Of a DNA stretch of 64,000 nt, positions 38,801 to 46,840 are shown piece by piece. The position numbers were made by a program, and so were the translations under genes. The stretch's first letter is position 1, and every line of letters begins with the position of its first letter. The notes under the pieces were generated by a model. That model searched no databases, was not told the DNA's origin, and saw nothing but the letters and a program-made list of their open reading frames with translations. The stretch is from Cyanobium sp. NIES-981 (GTDB lineage Bacteria; Cyanobacteriota; Cyanobacteriia; PCC-6307; Cyanobiaceae): assembly GCA_945896675.1 (NCBI GenBank), contig CAMDEM010000002.1, forward strand, positions 62,001 to 126,000, read 5' to 3'.

Positions 38801-38975
38801 GGTGGTTGTCGTCCAACCAGGTGGCGAGGTCGTCCTCGTTGAGGGCGAGCGGGTGTTCGGGGGCTTCGCGTTCCGGTGTGGCGGGGGTGGCAACGCGCCA
38901 GGTGTCAGCCCATAGAAAAAGCCTGCCTCCCGAGCCTTCGGGGGGAAACAGCCAAGTGGCATGCAACAGGCTCAT
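35874..38975 (-). CDS. SNF2-family helicase-like ATPase
   Basis: A 1033-residue protein. The C-terminal half holds the SNF2/superfamily 2 motor: [20 protein letters not shown] (motif I, about 570), VIDEAQAIK (II, DEAQ), [21 protein letters not shown], then [25 protein letters not shown] (V/VI). The N-terminal half is the variable region seen in bacterial SNF2 proteins that pair with SWIM proteins. ATG 38975 ([14 protein letters not shown]) is preferred to ATG 39056. It is the first gene of the five-gene run. Bacterial members may remodel RNA polymerase or nucleoprotein; exact function is unknown. Confidence 0.93.
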   Translation of the reverse strand: [1033 protein letters not shown]

Positions 38976-38985
38976 GAAGCCGGCG

Positions 38986-39414
38986 TCAGGGCCGTGGTGC
39001 GGGGAGGAGGCGTGGGGCCAGGTGCTGCAAGGAATGCAGTGCCAAAGCACTGCCAATGAGCGGCAACCAGAGCGGCAACCAAAACGGCAGCCACCCGCGG
39101 ATCGACACCATCATCACTGTTAATGGGTTTTGGGCCAGGTCACCGGCCCAGCCTGGGGGCAGTTCGCTGGCTGCCCCCAGGCTGCGGATCCCGCAGACGG
39201 CGCCCACCAAGCCCGCTTGCAGATGGCCGTCGTCGGGATCCACCCGCTGCAGGTGGAACGCCAAAAGGCCATAGAAAAACCCGCATCCACCGGAGCGCAG
39301 GGCTGGCTCCAGCCCAGCAACGAACGATCCCGATGCCAGCCAGGTCCAGCCCGCTTGGAGGCCTAGGGCCGTGACTCCAGCGGTGAGGGCCCAGCTGATC
39401 GATTGCAACCGCAT
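38986..39414 (-). CDS. Small membrane protein of unknown function
   Basis: About 142 residues from ATG 39414 (MRLQSISWALTAGVTALGL); the frame also allows a TTG at 39516, but that would overlap the divergent alaS start. Three or four hydrophobic segments are visible, with GCGFFYGLLAFHLQRV between them. It ends with IRGWLPFWLPLWLPLIGSALALHSL. The stop is 10 bases before the SNF2 start, so it may lead that operon. No family is recognised. Confidence 0.6.
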   Translation of the reverse strand: MRLQSISWALTAGVTALGLQAGWTWLASGSFVAGLEPALRSGGCGFFYGLLAFHLQRVDPDDGHLQAGLVGAVCGIRSLGAASELPPGWAGDLAQNPLTVMMVSIRGWLPFWLPLWLPLIGSALALHSLQHLAPRLLPAPRP

Positions 39415-39491
39415 CTCGGTGCTGGTAACGGCCAGCGAGGCCTGTGCTGGGCGATCATGCCCTTTCCAGGGTTGTTCTGCTGCATCGGGCC

Positions 39492-42230
39492 ATGGCTGCT
39501 GACTTTTCTTCGACAAACCAGCCTGCCCCTCGCCCCGTAGCTGGGCCCCGGAGTGGGGCCGAGATCCGAGCCGCCTTTCTGCGCTTTTACGAGGAGCGGG
39601 GCCACCGGCCCATGGCCAGCGCTTCGCTGGTGCCGGAGGACCCCACGGTGCTGCTCACCATTGCCGGCATGTTGCCGTTTAAGCCGGTGTTCCTGGGGCA
39701 GGTGGAACGGCCCGCTCCCCGGGCCACCAGCTCCCAGAAGTGCATCCGAACCAACGACATCGAGAACGTGGGCCGCACGGCGCGCCATCACACGTTTTTT
39801 GAGATGCTCGGCAACTTTTCCTTTGGCGATTACTTCAAGGAGCAGGCCATCCAGTGGGCTTGGGAGCTAAGCACCGGTGTCTTTGGCTTGAGCCCCCAAA
39901 ACCTGGTAGTGAGTGTCTTCCGCGACGACGACGAGGCCGCCTTGATTTGGCGCGACACCGTGGGGGTGACCCCCAAGCGGATCATCCGGATGGATGAGGC
40001 CGACAACTTTTGGGCTTCGGGGCCCACGGGCCCCTGTGGTCCCTGCTCGGAGATCTATTACGACTTCAAGCCGGAACTGGGCGATGACGGCATTGATCTG
40101 GAGGACGACAGCCGTTTTATCGAGTTCTACAACCTCGTTTTTATGCAGTACAACCGCGACGCCGGGGGCAACCTCACGCCGTTGGCGAACCGCAATATCG
40201 ATACCGGCATGGGCCTGGAGCGGATGGCCCAGATCGTCCAGGCCGTGCCGAATAACTACGAGACCGATCTCATCTACCCGCTGATTGAAACGGCGGGGGC
40301 GCTGGCGGGGGTCGACTACCGGAGCCTCGACGACAAGGGCAAGACCTCACTGAAGGTGATTGGCGACCACAGCCGGGCCATCACCCAACTGATTTGCGAT
40401 GGTGTGACCGCCAGCAACCTGGGTCGCGGTTACATCCTGAGGCGGCTGTTGCGGCGGGTGGTGCGCCATGGCCGGCTCCTGGGCATCGACAAGCCGTTTT
40501 TGCCCGCCATGGGTGAGGCGTCGATTGCCCTGATGGCTTCGGCCTATCCCCAGTTGCTGGAGCGCCGGGACGTGATCCTGGCCGAGCTGGAGCGCGAGGA
40601 AGCGCGCTTCCTGGAAACCCTGGAGCGGGGTGAAAAGCTGCTGGCCGATGTGCTGGCCGCCAAGCCAGAGCAAATTTCCGGCGAGCAGGCCTTCGAGCTT
40701 TACGACACCTACGGTTTCCCCCTGGAGCTCACCGAGGAGATCGCCGAGGAGCATGGCTTGGGTGTTGACCTGGCTGGCTTTGGGGCGGCGATGGAGGCCC
40801 AGCGCCAGCGGGCCAAGGCGGCGGCGGTGAGCATTGATCTCACCCTGCAGGGGGCGATTGAGCAGATGGCCTCGGAGCTTGGGGCCACGGCTTTTAAGGG
40901 CTATGGGGCGCTTGAGCACCCCAGCTGCGTGCTGGCCCTGGTGGTGAATGGGGAGCCGGCTGGGCGCGCTGAAGCTGGTGATTTGGTGCAGTTGGTGCTG
41001 GATTCCACCCCCTTTTATGGGGAAGGCGGCGGCCAGGTGGGCGATCGGGGCGTGCTCTCTGGGGCGGGCTCGGGGGCGCAAGGCGACGGGCTGCTTGTTG
41101 AGATTGCCTCGGTGAGCCGCAACCGCAGCGTGTTTGTGCACAACGGCCGGGTGGAGCGCGGCAGCCTGGCGGTTGGGGATGTGCTGCAGGCCCAGGTGGA
41201 CCGGGCATGCCGGCGCCGGGCCCAGGCGAACCACACCGCAACCCACCTGCTCCAATCGGCCCTGAAGCAGGTGGTGGATCCCGGGATTGGCCAGGCCGGT
41301 TCGCTAGTGGATTTTGATCGTTTGCGCTTCGACTTCCACTGCCCCCGGGCGGTGACTGCGGCCGAGATCGGCCAGATCGAAGCCTTGATCAATGGTTGGA
41401 TCGGCGATGCCCATGCCCTGGAGGTCCAGGAGATGGCGATCGACCAGGCCAAGGCTGCTGGTGCTGTGGCCATGTTTGGCGAGAAGTACGACGAGGTGGT
41501 GCGGGTGGTGGATGTGCCGGGCGTTTCGATGGAGCTCTGCGGCGGCACCCATGTGGCCAACACCGCTGAGATCGGCCTGTTCAAGATCATTGGCGAATCA
41601 GGGGTGGCGGCTGGCATTCGCCGCATTGAGGCGGTGGCAGGACCCGCCGTGCTCGCCTATCTCAACGAACGCGATGCGGTGGTGAAGGTGCTGGGCGATC
41701 GCTTCAAGGCCCAGCCCGCGGAAATCCTCGATCGCGTCAGTGCCCTGCAGGACGAACTCAAGGCCACCAGTAAGGCCTTGGCCTCCGCCCGGGAAGAGTT
41801 GGCTTTGGCGAAATCTGCGGCGTTGGCGTCCCAGGCCGAGTCGATTGGCTCTGGCGAAGGCGCCTTTGCCCTGTTGGTGGCTCGCCTGGATGGGGTAGAC
41901 GGTGGGGGCCTCCAGAGTGCGGCCCAGCAACTCGCGGATCAGTTGGGAGCTGGTGCTGCGGTAGTGCTGGGCGGCCTGCCCGACCCCGCTGATTTGGCCA
42001 AGGTGATCCTGGTGGCGGCTTTCGGTAAGGCCGTGATCGCCAAGGGCCTCAAGGCCGGGACGTTCATCGGTGGGGTGGCGAAGGCCTGCGGCGGCGGCGG
42101 CGGCGGCCGGCCCAACCTGGCCCAGGCGGGCGGGCGCGATGGGGCAGCCCTCGATGGGGCCCTCGAAGCTGCAAACCAAGATTTGAAAGTGTCACTCGCG
42201 TCACCGAGCCCTGGGGCCGCCGGTAATTGA
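39492..42230 (+). CDS. alaS: Alanine-tRNA ligase
   Basis: Charges tRNA-Ala and hydrolyses mischarged Ser/Gly in its editing domain. The 912 residues contain the class II catalytic core ([64 protein letters not shown]). The editing-domain zinc ligands are HTATHLL and CGGTHVA, and the C-terminal DHHA1-type domain has [18 protein letters not shown] 39492 is chosen over ATG 39444 because MAADFSST then reads directly into the core. Confidence 0.97.
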   Translation: MAADFSSTNQPAPRPVAGPRSGAEIRAAFLRFYEERGHRPMASASLVPEDPTVLLTIAGMLPFKPVFLGQVERPAPRATSSQKCIRTNDIENVGRTARHHTFFEMLGNFSFGDYFKEQAIQWAWELSTGVFGLSPQNLVVSVFRDDDEAALIWRDTVGVTPKRIIRMDEADNFWASGPTGPCGPCSEIYYDFKPELGDDGIDLEDDSRFIEFYNLVFMQYNRDAGGNLTPLANRNIDTGMGLERMAQIVQAVPNNYETDLIYPLIETAGALAGVDYRSLDDKGKTSLKVIGDHSRAITQLICDGVTASNLGRGYILRRLLRRVVRHGRLLGIDKPFLPAMGEASIALMASAYPQLLERRDVILAELEREEARFLETLERGEKLLADVLAAKPEQISGEQAFELYDTYGFPLELTEEIAEEHGLGVDLAGFGAAMEAQRQRAKAAAVSIDLTLQGAIEQMASELGATAFKGYGALEHPSCVLALVVNGEPAGRAEAGDLVQLVLDSTPFYGEGGGQVGDRGVLSGAGSGAQGDGLLVEIASVSRNRSVFVHNGRVERGSLAVGDVLQAQVDRACRRRAQANHTATHLLQSALKQVVDPGIGQAGSLVDFDRLRFDFHCPRAVTAAEIGQIEALINGWIGDAHALEVQEMAIDQAKAAGAVAMFGEKYDEVVRVVDVPGVSMELCGGTHVANTAEIGLFKIIGESGVAAGIRRIEAVAGPAVLAYLNERDAVVKVLGDRFKAQPAEILDRVSALQDELKATSKALASAREELALAKSAALASQAESIGSGEGAFALLVARLDGVDGGGLQSAAQQLADQLGAGAAVVLGGLPDPADLAKVILVAAFGKAVIAKGLKAGTFIGGVAKACGGGGGGRPNLAQAGGRDGAALDGALEAANQDLKVSLASPSPGAAGN

Positions 42231-42339
42231 GGGTTGGTTGATGTGTTGTTTTGTTTAGGGCTTAGGCATGCTGTCGATGAAGTGTTGCCTTGGGCAATGG
42301 CTTCAATTCGAGTAATGTTTGGCAACTTCTCATCGTTTC

Positions 42340-42891
42340 ATGGCAATCACTCCCCGGGCATCCAAAAGGTTTTTGCATCTTCTGGAGTCTCGATTTGAGG
42401 GAGCCTTGTGGAGACTGCGATTGATCGCAATCTTGCCTGTCGTGATGACGGCGATCAGTAGCTTTGCGACCTTTATTTTGGGCACAAAGGAAACGCTTTA
42501 CTCGCTGAATTTGATGGTGCATGGTGGCAGCGATAAGCAATATGTCGCAAAAGTGCTAGGTGGTTTTGTGGGTGGAGTTGATTTGTATTTGGTTGGCATT
42601 GCCCTATTGATTTTCAGCTATGGAACCTATGAGTTGTTGATTTCTGCGATTGATCCTGCCAGGGAGGGGGAGCACGCAAGGTTTACGGGGGTGCTTGATG
42701 TTGATAATCTTGATGATTTAAAAGAAAAGCTTGTCAAGGTTCTTGTAGTTGCTTTATTGGTCTTTGCGTTTAAATCAATGATTGCTTTGCCTATCACTGA
42801 TGGGTTGAGCTTGCTCTATTACAGCCTGTCGCTTTTGTTGCTCTCTTCATGTGCCTTCTTGATGGGTAAGTTGGGCCATGAAAAGGGTTGA
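42340..42891 (+). CDS. YqhA-family (UPF0114) membrane protein
   Basis: A 183-residue protein with about four hydrophobic segments. Motifs of the family are visible: RLIAILPVVMTAISSFATFILG near residue 30, DLYLVGIALLIFSYGTYELLIS near 80, and DLKEKLVKVLVVALLVFAFK near 130. Function is unknown. ATG 42340 is used; a TTG at 42319 is also open. It is downstream of alaS by 109 bases and AT-richer than its neighbours. Confidence 0.88.
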   Translation: MAITPRASKRFLHLLESRFEGALWRLRLIAILPVVMTAISSFATFILGTKETLYSLNLMVHGGSDKQYVAKVLGGFVGGVDLYLVGIALLIFSYGTYELLISAIDPAREGEHARFTGVLDVDNLDDLKEKLVKVLVVALLVFAFKSMIALPITDGLSLLYYSLSLLLLSSCAFLMGKLGHEKG

Positions 42892-42949
42892 GTCTTAAGC
42901 GTCTTCAGTTTCTGACAGTATCTTCTTTCTGGCTCTATTTAGCCCCGCA

Positions 42950-43006
42950 GGCATGGCTTAGCCCTGGAGACCTGGCTTAGGCCTGCAGACCTGGCTTAGG
43001 CCTGCA
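42950..43006. repeat. Three tandem 19-bp repeats at the speA stop codon
   Basis: Two identical 19-bp copies (42969-42987 and 42988-43006, beginning GACCTGGCTTAGGCC) follow a degenerate copy at 42950-42968 (14 of 19 identical). Each copy contains a TTA that reads as stop codon TAA on the minus strand, so the speA stop region has been duplicated downstream. Confidence 0.85.
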
Positions 43007-44960
43007 GATACGTGGTTTGCCGGAGACTGGTCTCCAGGTGGTCCATCAGCCTGCGGGCATCGCTGATCTTGAGGTCACCCCTTTGGATGGCGGCTTCACT
43101 GGCGACCCGGAGGCGTTCCAGCAGGAGCTCGGGGTTGTGTTCCATGGCTTCCAGCACCTCTGCATTGGTGTTGCCCCGCACTACGTGGTCCAGCTGGTAA
43201 CCGCCGTCATGGGTGAGCCGAATGTGCACGGCGTTGGTCGTACCAAACAGGTTGTGCAGGTTGCCCATCACTTCCTGGTAGGCCCCGCCGAGGAACATGC
43301 CGATCCAGTAGGGCTCGCCTGGTTGAAGCGGATGGAGTTCTAAGAGGGGTTTGGCCTGGCCCTGGCCAATGAACCGGGCCAGTTTGCCGTCGGAGTCGCA
43401 GGTGAGGTCAGCAAAGTGGCCCAGTTGGGTGGGCGCTTCATCCAGCCGGTGGATGGGCATCACGGGAAACAGCTGTTCGATCGCCCAGGTGTCGGGGGCG
43501 GAGCGGAACACCGAGAGATTGGCGTAATAGGTGCTGGCTAGGGCAGCGCTGAGGGCCTTGAGTTCCTCGGCGATGGGCCCTGTTGCTGGTAGCCGCTCCA
43601 CGATGGCTTCGGCGCAGGCCCAGGTGAGCTGTTCGGCCACAGCCCGATCCGGGAGGCTGAGGTAGCCCAAGCGGAAGGCGGAGAGGGCGTCGTCCTTGAA
43701 CTTGATGGCGTCGTTCCACGCTTCCTGCAGCCCTTCGCTGGTGCGTTCCGGCGCTTTGGTGTCGCCGTTGGCGCCATGGCCCAGGGCCGTAATCCCCGCC
43801 AAGGTCTCGCGCAGGTTGCGAACGATCAGGGGTTCGCTGTCGCGGGTTGGGGGAACGGCACCGGGTACCGAGCTGCTGCCCAGCACATCGAACACCAAAA
43901 CCGAAAAGTGGCTGGCGATGGCGCGGCCGCTTTCGCTCACCAGGGTTGGCACGGTGATGCCATTGGGTTCACAACATTCCCGCACCGTGGCCACGACGTC
44001 GTTGGCGTAGTTCTGGAGGGAGTAGTTGGTGGAGGCTGCTGTGGCGGTGCGGCTGCCGTCGTAGTCGATGCCCAGGCCGCCGCCCACATCCAAGTAACCC
44101 ATGGGCGCGCCGAGTTGGGCCAGTTGGACATAGATCTGTCCGGCTTCCTGCAGGGCGTCCTTGAGCACCGCGATGTCGTTGATTTGACTGCCCACGTGGA
44201 AGTGGAGCAGGCGTAGATCGCCCAAGAGATCGGCCTCGCGCAGGGCCTCCACCGTGGCGAGCACGTCGGGAATCGACAGGCCAAATTTGGCCTTGTCGCC
44301 CACGGAGCTGCCCCAGCGGCCGGTGCTGCGCGCGGAGAGCTTGGCGCGGATGCCAATGAAGGGTGCTGCCCCGAGTTCGCGGCTGGCCCTGATGATGCGC
44401 TCCACCTCATCGGCTTGTTCGATCACCACCACCGGTTGGCGGCCGAGGCGGCGGGCCAGGATTGCGGTTTCGATGTAGCGCTGGTCTTTGTAGCCGTTGC
44501 AGATCAGGAGGGCTTCGGGGTCTTCGATCAGCGAGAGGGCAATCAGCAATTCGGCTTTGCTGCCGGCTTCGAGGCCGAAATGCCAGCGCTTGCCGCTTTC
44601 CACCAGCTCTTCCACCACGTGGCGCTGCTGGTTGCACTTCACCGGGAACACGCCCTGGTAGTTGCCGCTGTAGCCGTAGTGCTCCATGGCCCGTTCAAAG
44701 GCCCCATGCAGGCGCTCGAGCCGGTCTTCGAGGATGTCGTCGAAGCGGAGCAGGAGCGGTAGGCCGAGGTTGCGCCCCTGCAGGCCCTGCACCAACTCCA
44801 CCAGATCGAGGCCGGTTGTCCCCTTCCCCTCGGGGTGAACGACCACATGGCCGCGCCCGTTCACCGTGAAATAGGGATCGCCCCAGCGGTCCAATCCATA
44901 GAGGGCCGCACTGTCGGCCACGCTCCAGGAGCCCCGGGTGGTGGGTTGGGCGAGCACCAT
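42996..44960 (-). CDS. speA: Biosynthetic arginine decarboxylase
   Basis: PLP-dependent conversion of arginine to agmatine, first step of polyamine synthesis. The 654 residues include the PLP lysine motif GVFPVKCNQQRHVVEEL at about 100-116, ALLICNGYKDQRYIETA, LHFHVGSQINDIAVL and GGGLGIDYDGS, all typical of the fold-III SpeA family. The frame is open to 45800 but the long extension overlaps ndk antisense; ATG 44960 (MVLAQPTTRGSWSV) is the family-like start. It is divergent from ndk. Confidence 0.96.
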   Translation of the reverse strand: MVLAQPTTRGSWSVADSAALYGLDRWGDPYFTVNGRGHVVVHPEGKGTTGLDLVELVQGLQGRNLGLPLLLRFDDILEDRLERLHGAFERAMEHYGYSGNYQGVFPVKCNQQRHVVEELVESGKRWHFGLEAGSKAELLIALSLIEDPEALLICNGYKDQRYIETAILARRLGRQPVVVIEQADEVERIIRASRELGAAPFIGIRAKLSARSTGRWGSSVGDKAKFGLSIPDVLATVEALREADLLGDLRLLHFHVGSQINDIAVLKDALQEAGQIYVQLAQLGAPMGYLDVGGGLGIDYDGSRTATAASTNYSLQNYANDVVATVRECCEPNGITVPTLVSESGRAIASHFSVLVFDVLGSSSVPGAVPPTRDSEPLIVRNLRETLAGITALGHGANGDTKAPERTSEGLQEAWNDAIKFKDDALSAFRLGYLSLPDRAVAEQLTWACAEAIVERLPATGPIAEELKALSAALASTYYANLSVFRSAPDTWAIEQLFPVMPIHRLDEAPTQLGHFADLTCDSDGKLARFIGQGQAKPLLELHPLQPGEPYWIGMFLGGAYQEVMGNLHNLFGTTNAVHIRLTHDGGYQLDHVVRGNTNAEVLEAMEHNPELLLERLRVASEAAIQRGDLKISDARRLMDHLETSLRQTTYLQA

Positions 44961-45009
44961 CGGGCCTGGTGAGAAGAAGCGCAAATCTAAGGAAGCCTGG
45001 CCTGTTAGC

Positions 45010-45043
45010 CGGCGGCTGTGCTTGCCAACCGGCAGGGCCGCCG
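45010..45043. promoter_or_regulatory. Structured element between divergent speA and ndk
   Basis: CGGCGGC at 45010-45016 pairs with GCCGCCG at 45037-45043, enclosing a second stem TGCC/GGCA with AACC loop. No T-tract follows on either strand. It lies 41 bases before the ndk ATG and 50 bases from the speA ATG, so it would be in a 5' UTR or overlap a promoter. Confidence 0.35.
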
Positions 45044-45083
45044 CTGACGATGGTCGCGATGAACTGTTTGTTGCTTTCTCTTC

Positions 45084-45542
45084 ATGGCTGCTGAACGCTC
45101 GTTTATTGCCATCAAGCCCGACGGTGTTCAGCGCGGTTTGGTGGGAGAAATCCTCGGCCGCTTTGAGCGCAAGGGCTTCAAGCTCGTGGGCCTCAAGCAG
45201 CTCACACCCAGCCGGGAGCTCGCCGAAAACCACTACGGGGTGCACAGCGAGCGTCCCTTCTTTGCCGGCCTGGTGGACTTCATCACCAGTGGCCCCGTGG
45301 TGGCGATGGTGTGGGAAGGGGATGGCGTGATTGCCAGCGCCCGCAAGCTGATCGGAGCCACCAAACCCCTGGAAGCTGAACCCGGCACGATCCGTGGTGA
45401 TTTGGCGGTGAACATCGGCCGCAACGTGATCCACGGCTCCGATGCTCCTGAAACCGCCGAGTTCGAGATCGGCCTCTGGTTCCAGGCCTCCGAGCTGAGC
45501 GATTGGGCCCCTGCCGACCAGGCCTGGCGCAGCGAAGGCTGA
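45084..45542 (+). CDS. ndk: Nucleoside diphosphate kinase
   Basis: Transfers the gamma-phosphate of ATP to other nucleoside diphosphates through a phosphohistidine. The 152-residue protein is full length, with [19 protein letters not shown] at the N-terminus and the active-site His in [18 protein letters not shown] at about residue 117. It is a single-gene unit: a strong terminator follows at 45603-45627. Confidence 0.98.
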   Translation: MAAERSFIAIKPDGVQRGLVGEILGRFERKGFKLVGLKQLTPSRELAENHYGVHSERPFFAGLVDFITSGPVVAMVWEGDGVIASARKLIGATKPLEAEPGTIRGDLAVNIGRNVIHGSDAPETAEFEIGLWFQASELSDWAPADQAWRSEG

Positions 45543-45553
45543 GTCGCTACGGC

Positions 45554-46699
45554 CTAGCCAGCGCGAAACCTGGTCCAGCGAAAGGCGTTGAGCCATCGCT
45601 CTGCCTCCCCAGCGGGGAGGCTTTTTTGTGGGTTGTTCCCCTGTGGATTGTTCACCGTGATGGCATCGGCCACCAGCTCGGCGGTGATGGCGGCGAGCAG
45701 CACCCCATTGCGGTGGTGGCCGCAGGCCAGCCATAGCCCTGGGATCGGCCCTGGCCCGAGCAGGGGTCCTTCGTCGGGGGTGCAGGGCCGAAAGCCCCAC
45801 CAGCGTTCCATGGGGGGCCAGTGGCTTGCCTCTGGCAACAGGGCGGCGATGCCTGCTTGTAATTGGCGTTGGCCGTCGGGGGTGAGGCCCTCGGCAAAGC
45901 CCGCGTGGGCCTCACTGGTGGCCCCGACCACCAGGAGCCCGTCTTCCCGGGGCACCAGGTAGGTGCCGGGGCCAAAGATCACCCGTTGGAGGGCCTGCCT
46001 GGGCCCCTGCAGGGAGAGCATCTGGCCCTTTACCGGCTTAATGGGCAGCTCGGGCAATAGCTGGCTGCTCCAGGCGCCACAGGTGAGTACGGCCCGCTGG
46101 CAGTCGAGCAGGTGCTCCTCGCCCTCCGCCGTTTGCAGCCGCACGCCGCTGAGGGCGCCAACGGCGTCCCGCCCCAGGGAGTGCACCTCGGTTCCCTCTT
46201 GGAATTGCACGCCCAGGGCGGTGCAGGCCCGTTCCAGGGCTCGCATCAATTGCCGTCGGTTGTCGATTTGGCCGTCCTGGCGAAACAGCAGCCCGGCGGT
46301 CCAGGTCGGACCAATGCCGGGTACCTCCCGCTCCAGGCCCATCCGATCGAGCCGATCGCCAAAGCCGGCGGTGGGATAGGCATCCCGATCGGCTGCTGAG
46401 GCGAAAGGCACAACGATGCCGCAGGCCCTGAGGCCACAGCTCAAACCGCTGTCGGTTTCGATTTGCCCCACCCAGGCGGGGATGCGCTCCAGGCTGCGCT
46501 GCCCCAGGTGCAGCAGGTTGCCGCTGAGCCCTTCTGCGTGGGGGGCGAGCATGCCGGCGGCCACAAACCCGGCGGCTTCATTGCGGCGCCGGCTGAGCAC
46601 CGTCACCGCTTCGCCGCGGCGCGCCAGCTGGTGGGCGATCGCCAGGCCCATCAGCCCGCCACCCAGGATGAAGACAGGTTGGGTGGCTGTTGCCGCCAT
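45554..46699 (-). CDS. thiO: Glycine oxidase / FAD-dependent amino-acid oxidase (ThiO-like)
   Basis: Oxidises glycine to iminoacetate or glyoxylate for thiazole formation in thiamin synthesis. It has 381 residues from ATG 46699. The FAD-binding motif is FILGGGLMGLAIAHQLARRG at about 10-28, then AAGFVAAGMLAPHAEG (substrate side), the AVLTCGAWSSQLL motif, and a C-terminal GPGPIPGLWLACGHHRNGVLLA loop. The last coding bases form the ndk terminator on the opposite strand. The TTG at 46723 is a less likely start. Confidence 0.88.
   Translation of the reverse strand: MAATATQPVFILGGGLMGLAIAHQLARRGEAVTVLSRRRNEAAGFVAAGMLAPHAEGLSGNLLHLGQRSLERIPAWVGQIETDSGLSCGLRACGIVVPFASAADRDAYPTAGFGDRLDRMGLEREVPGIGPTWTAGLLFRQDGQIDNRRQLMRALERACTALGVQFQEGTEVHSLGRDAVGALSGVRLQTAEGEEHLLDCQRAVLTCGAWSSQLLPELPIKPVKGQMLSLQGPRQALQRVIFGPGTYLVPREDGLLVVGATSEAHAGFAEGLTPDGQRQLQAGIAALLPEASHWPPMERWWGFRPCTPDEGPLLGPGPIPGLWLACGHHRNGVLLAAITAELVADAITVNNPQGNNPQKSLPAGEAERWLNAFRWTRFRAG
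45603..45627 (+). terminator. Intrinsic terminator of ndk inside the thiO reading frame
   Basis: Perfect 8-bp stem GCCTCCCC/GGGGAGGC with a three-base loop (AGC), followed by six T (45622-45627), 61 bases after the ndk stop codon. The same bases encode LPAGEAER of the thiO C-terminus on the other strand. Confidence 0.9.
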
Positions 46700-46840
46700 G
46701 GCCCGGGGGGATTGCTGCGTCAATGACTCAGTGTTTCAGCTCGGGAGACGCCGTCCCAGCCCAGGAAGCGCTGTTTCGGCGAAGAGAAGCGGGCCCTTGT
46801 CCATAGGATCAGGCCACGCAACGGCGATTGGAGATCTCAA

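Noticed and set aside
44961-45800. 280-residue N-terminal extension of speA
   Set aside because: The frame is open but lies antisense to ndk and past the family start; a normal SpeA begins near 44960.
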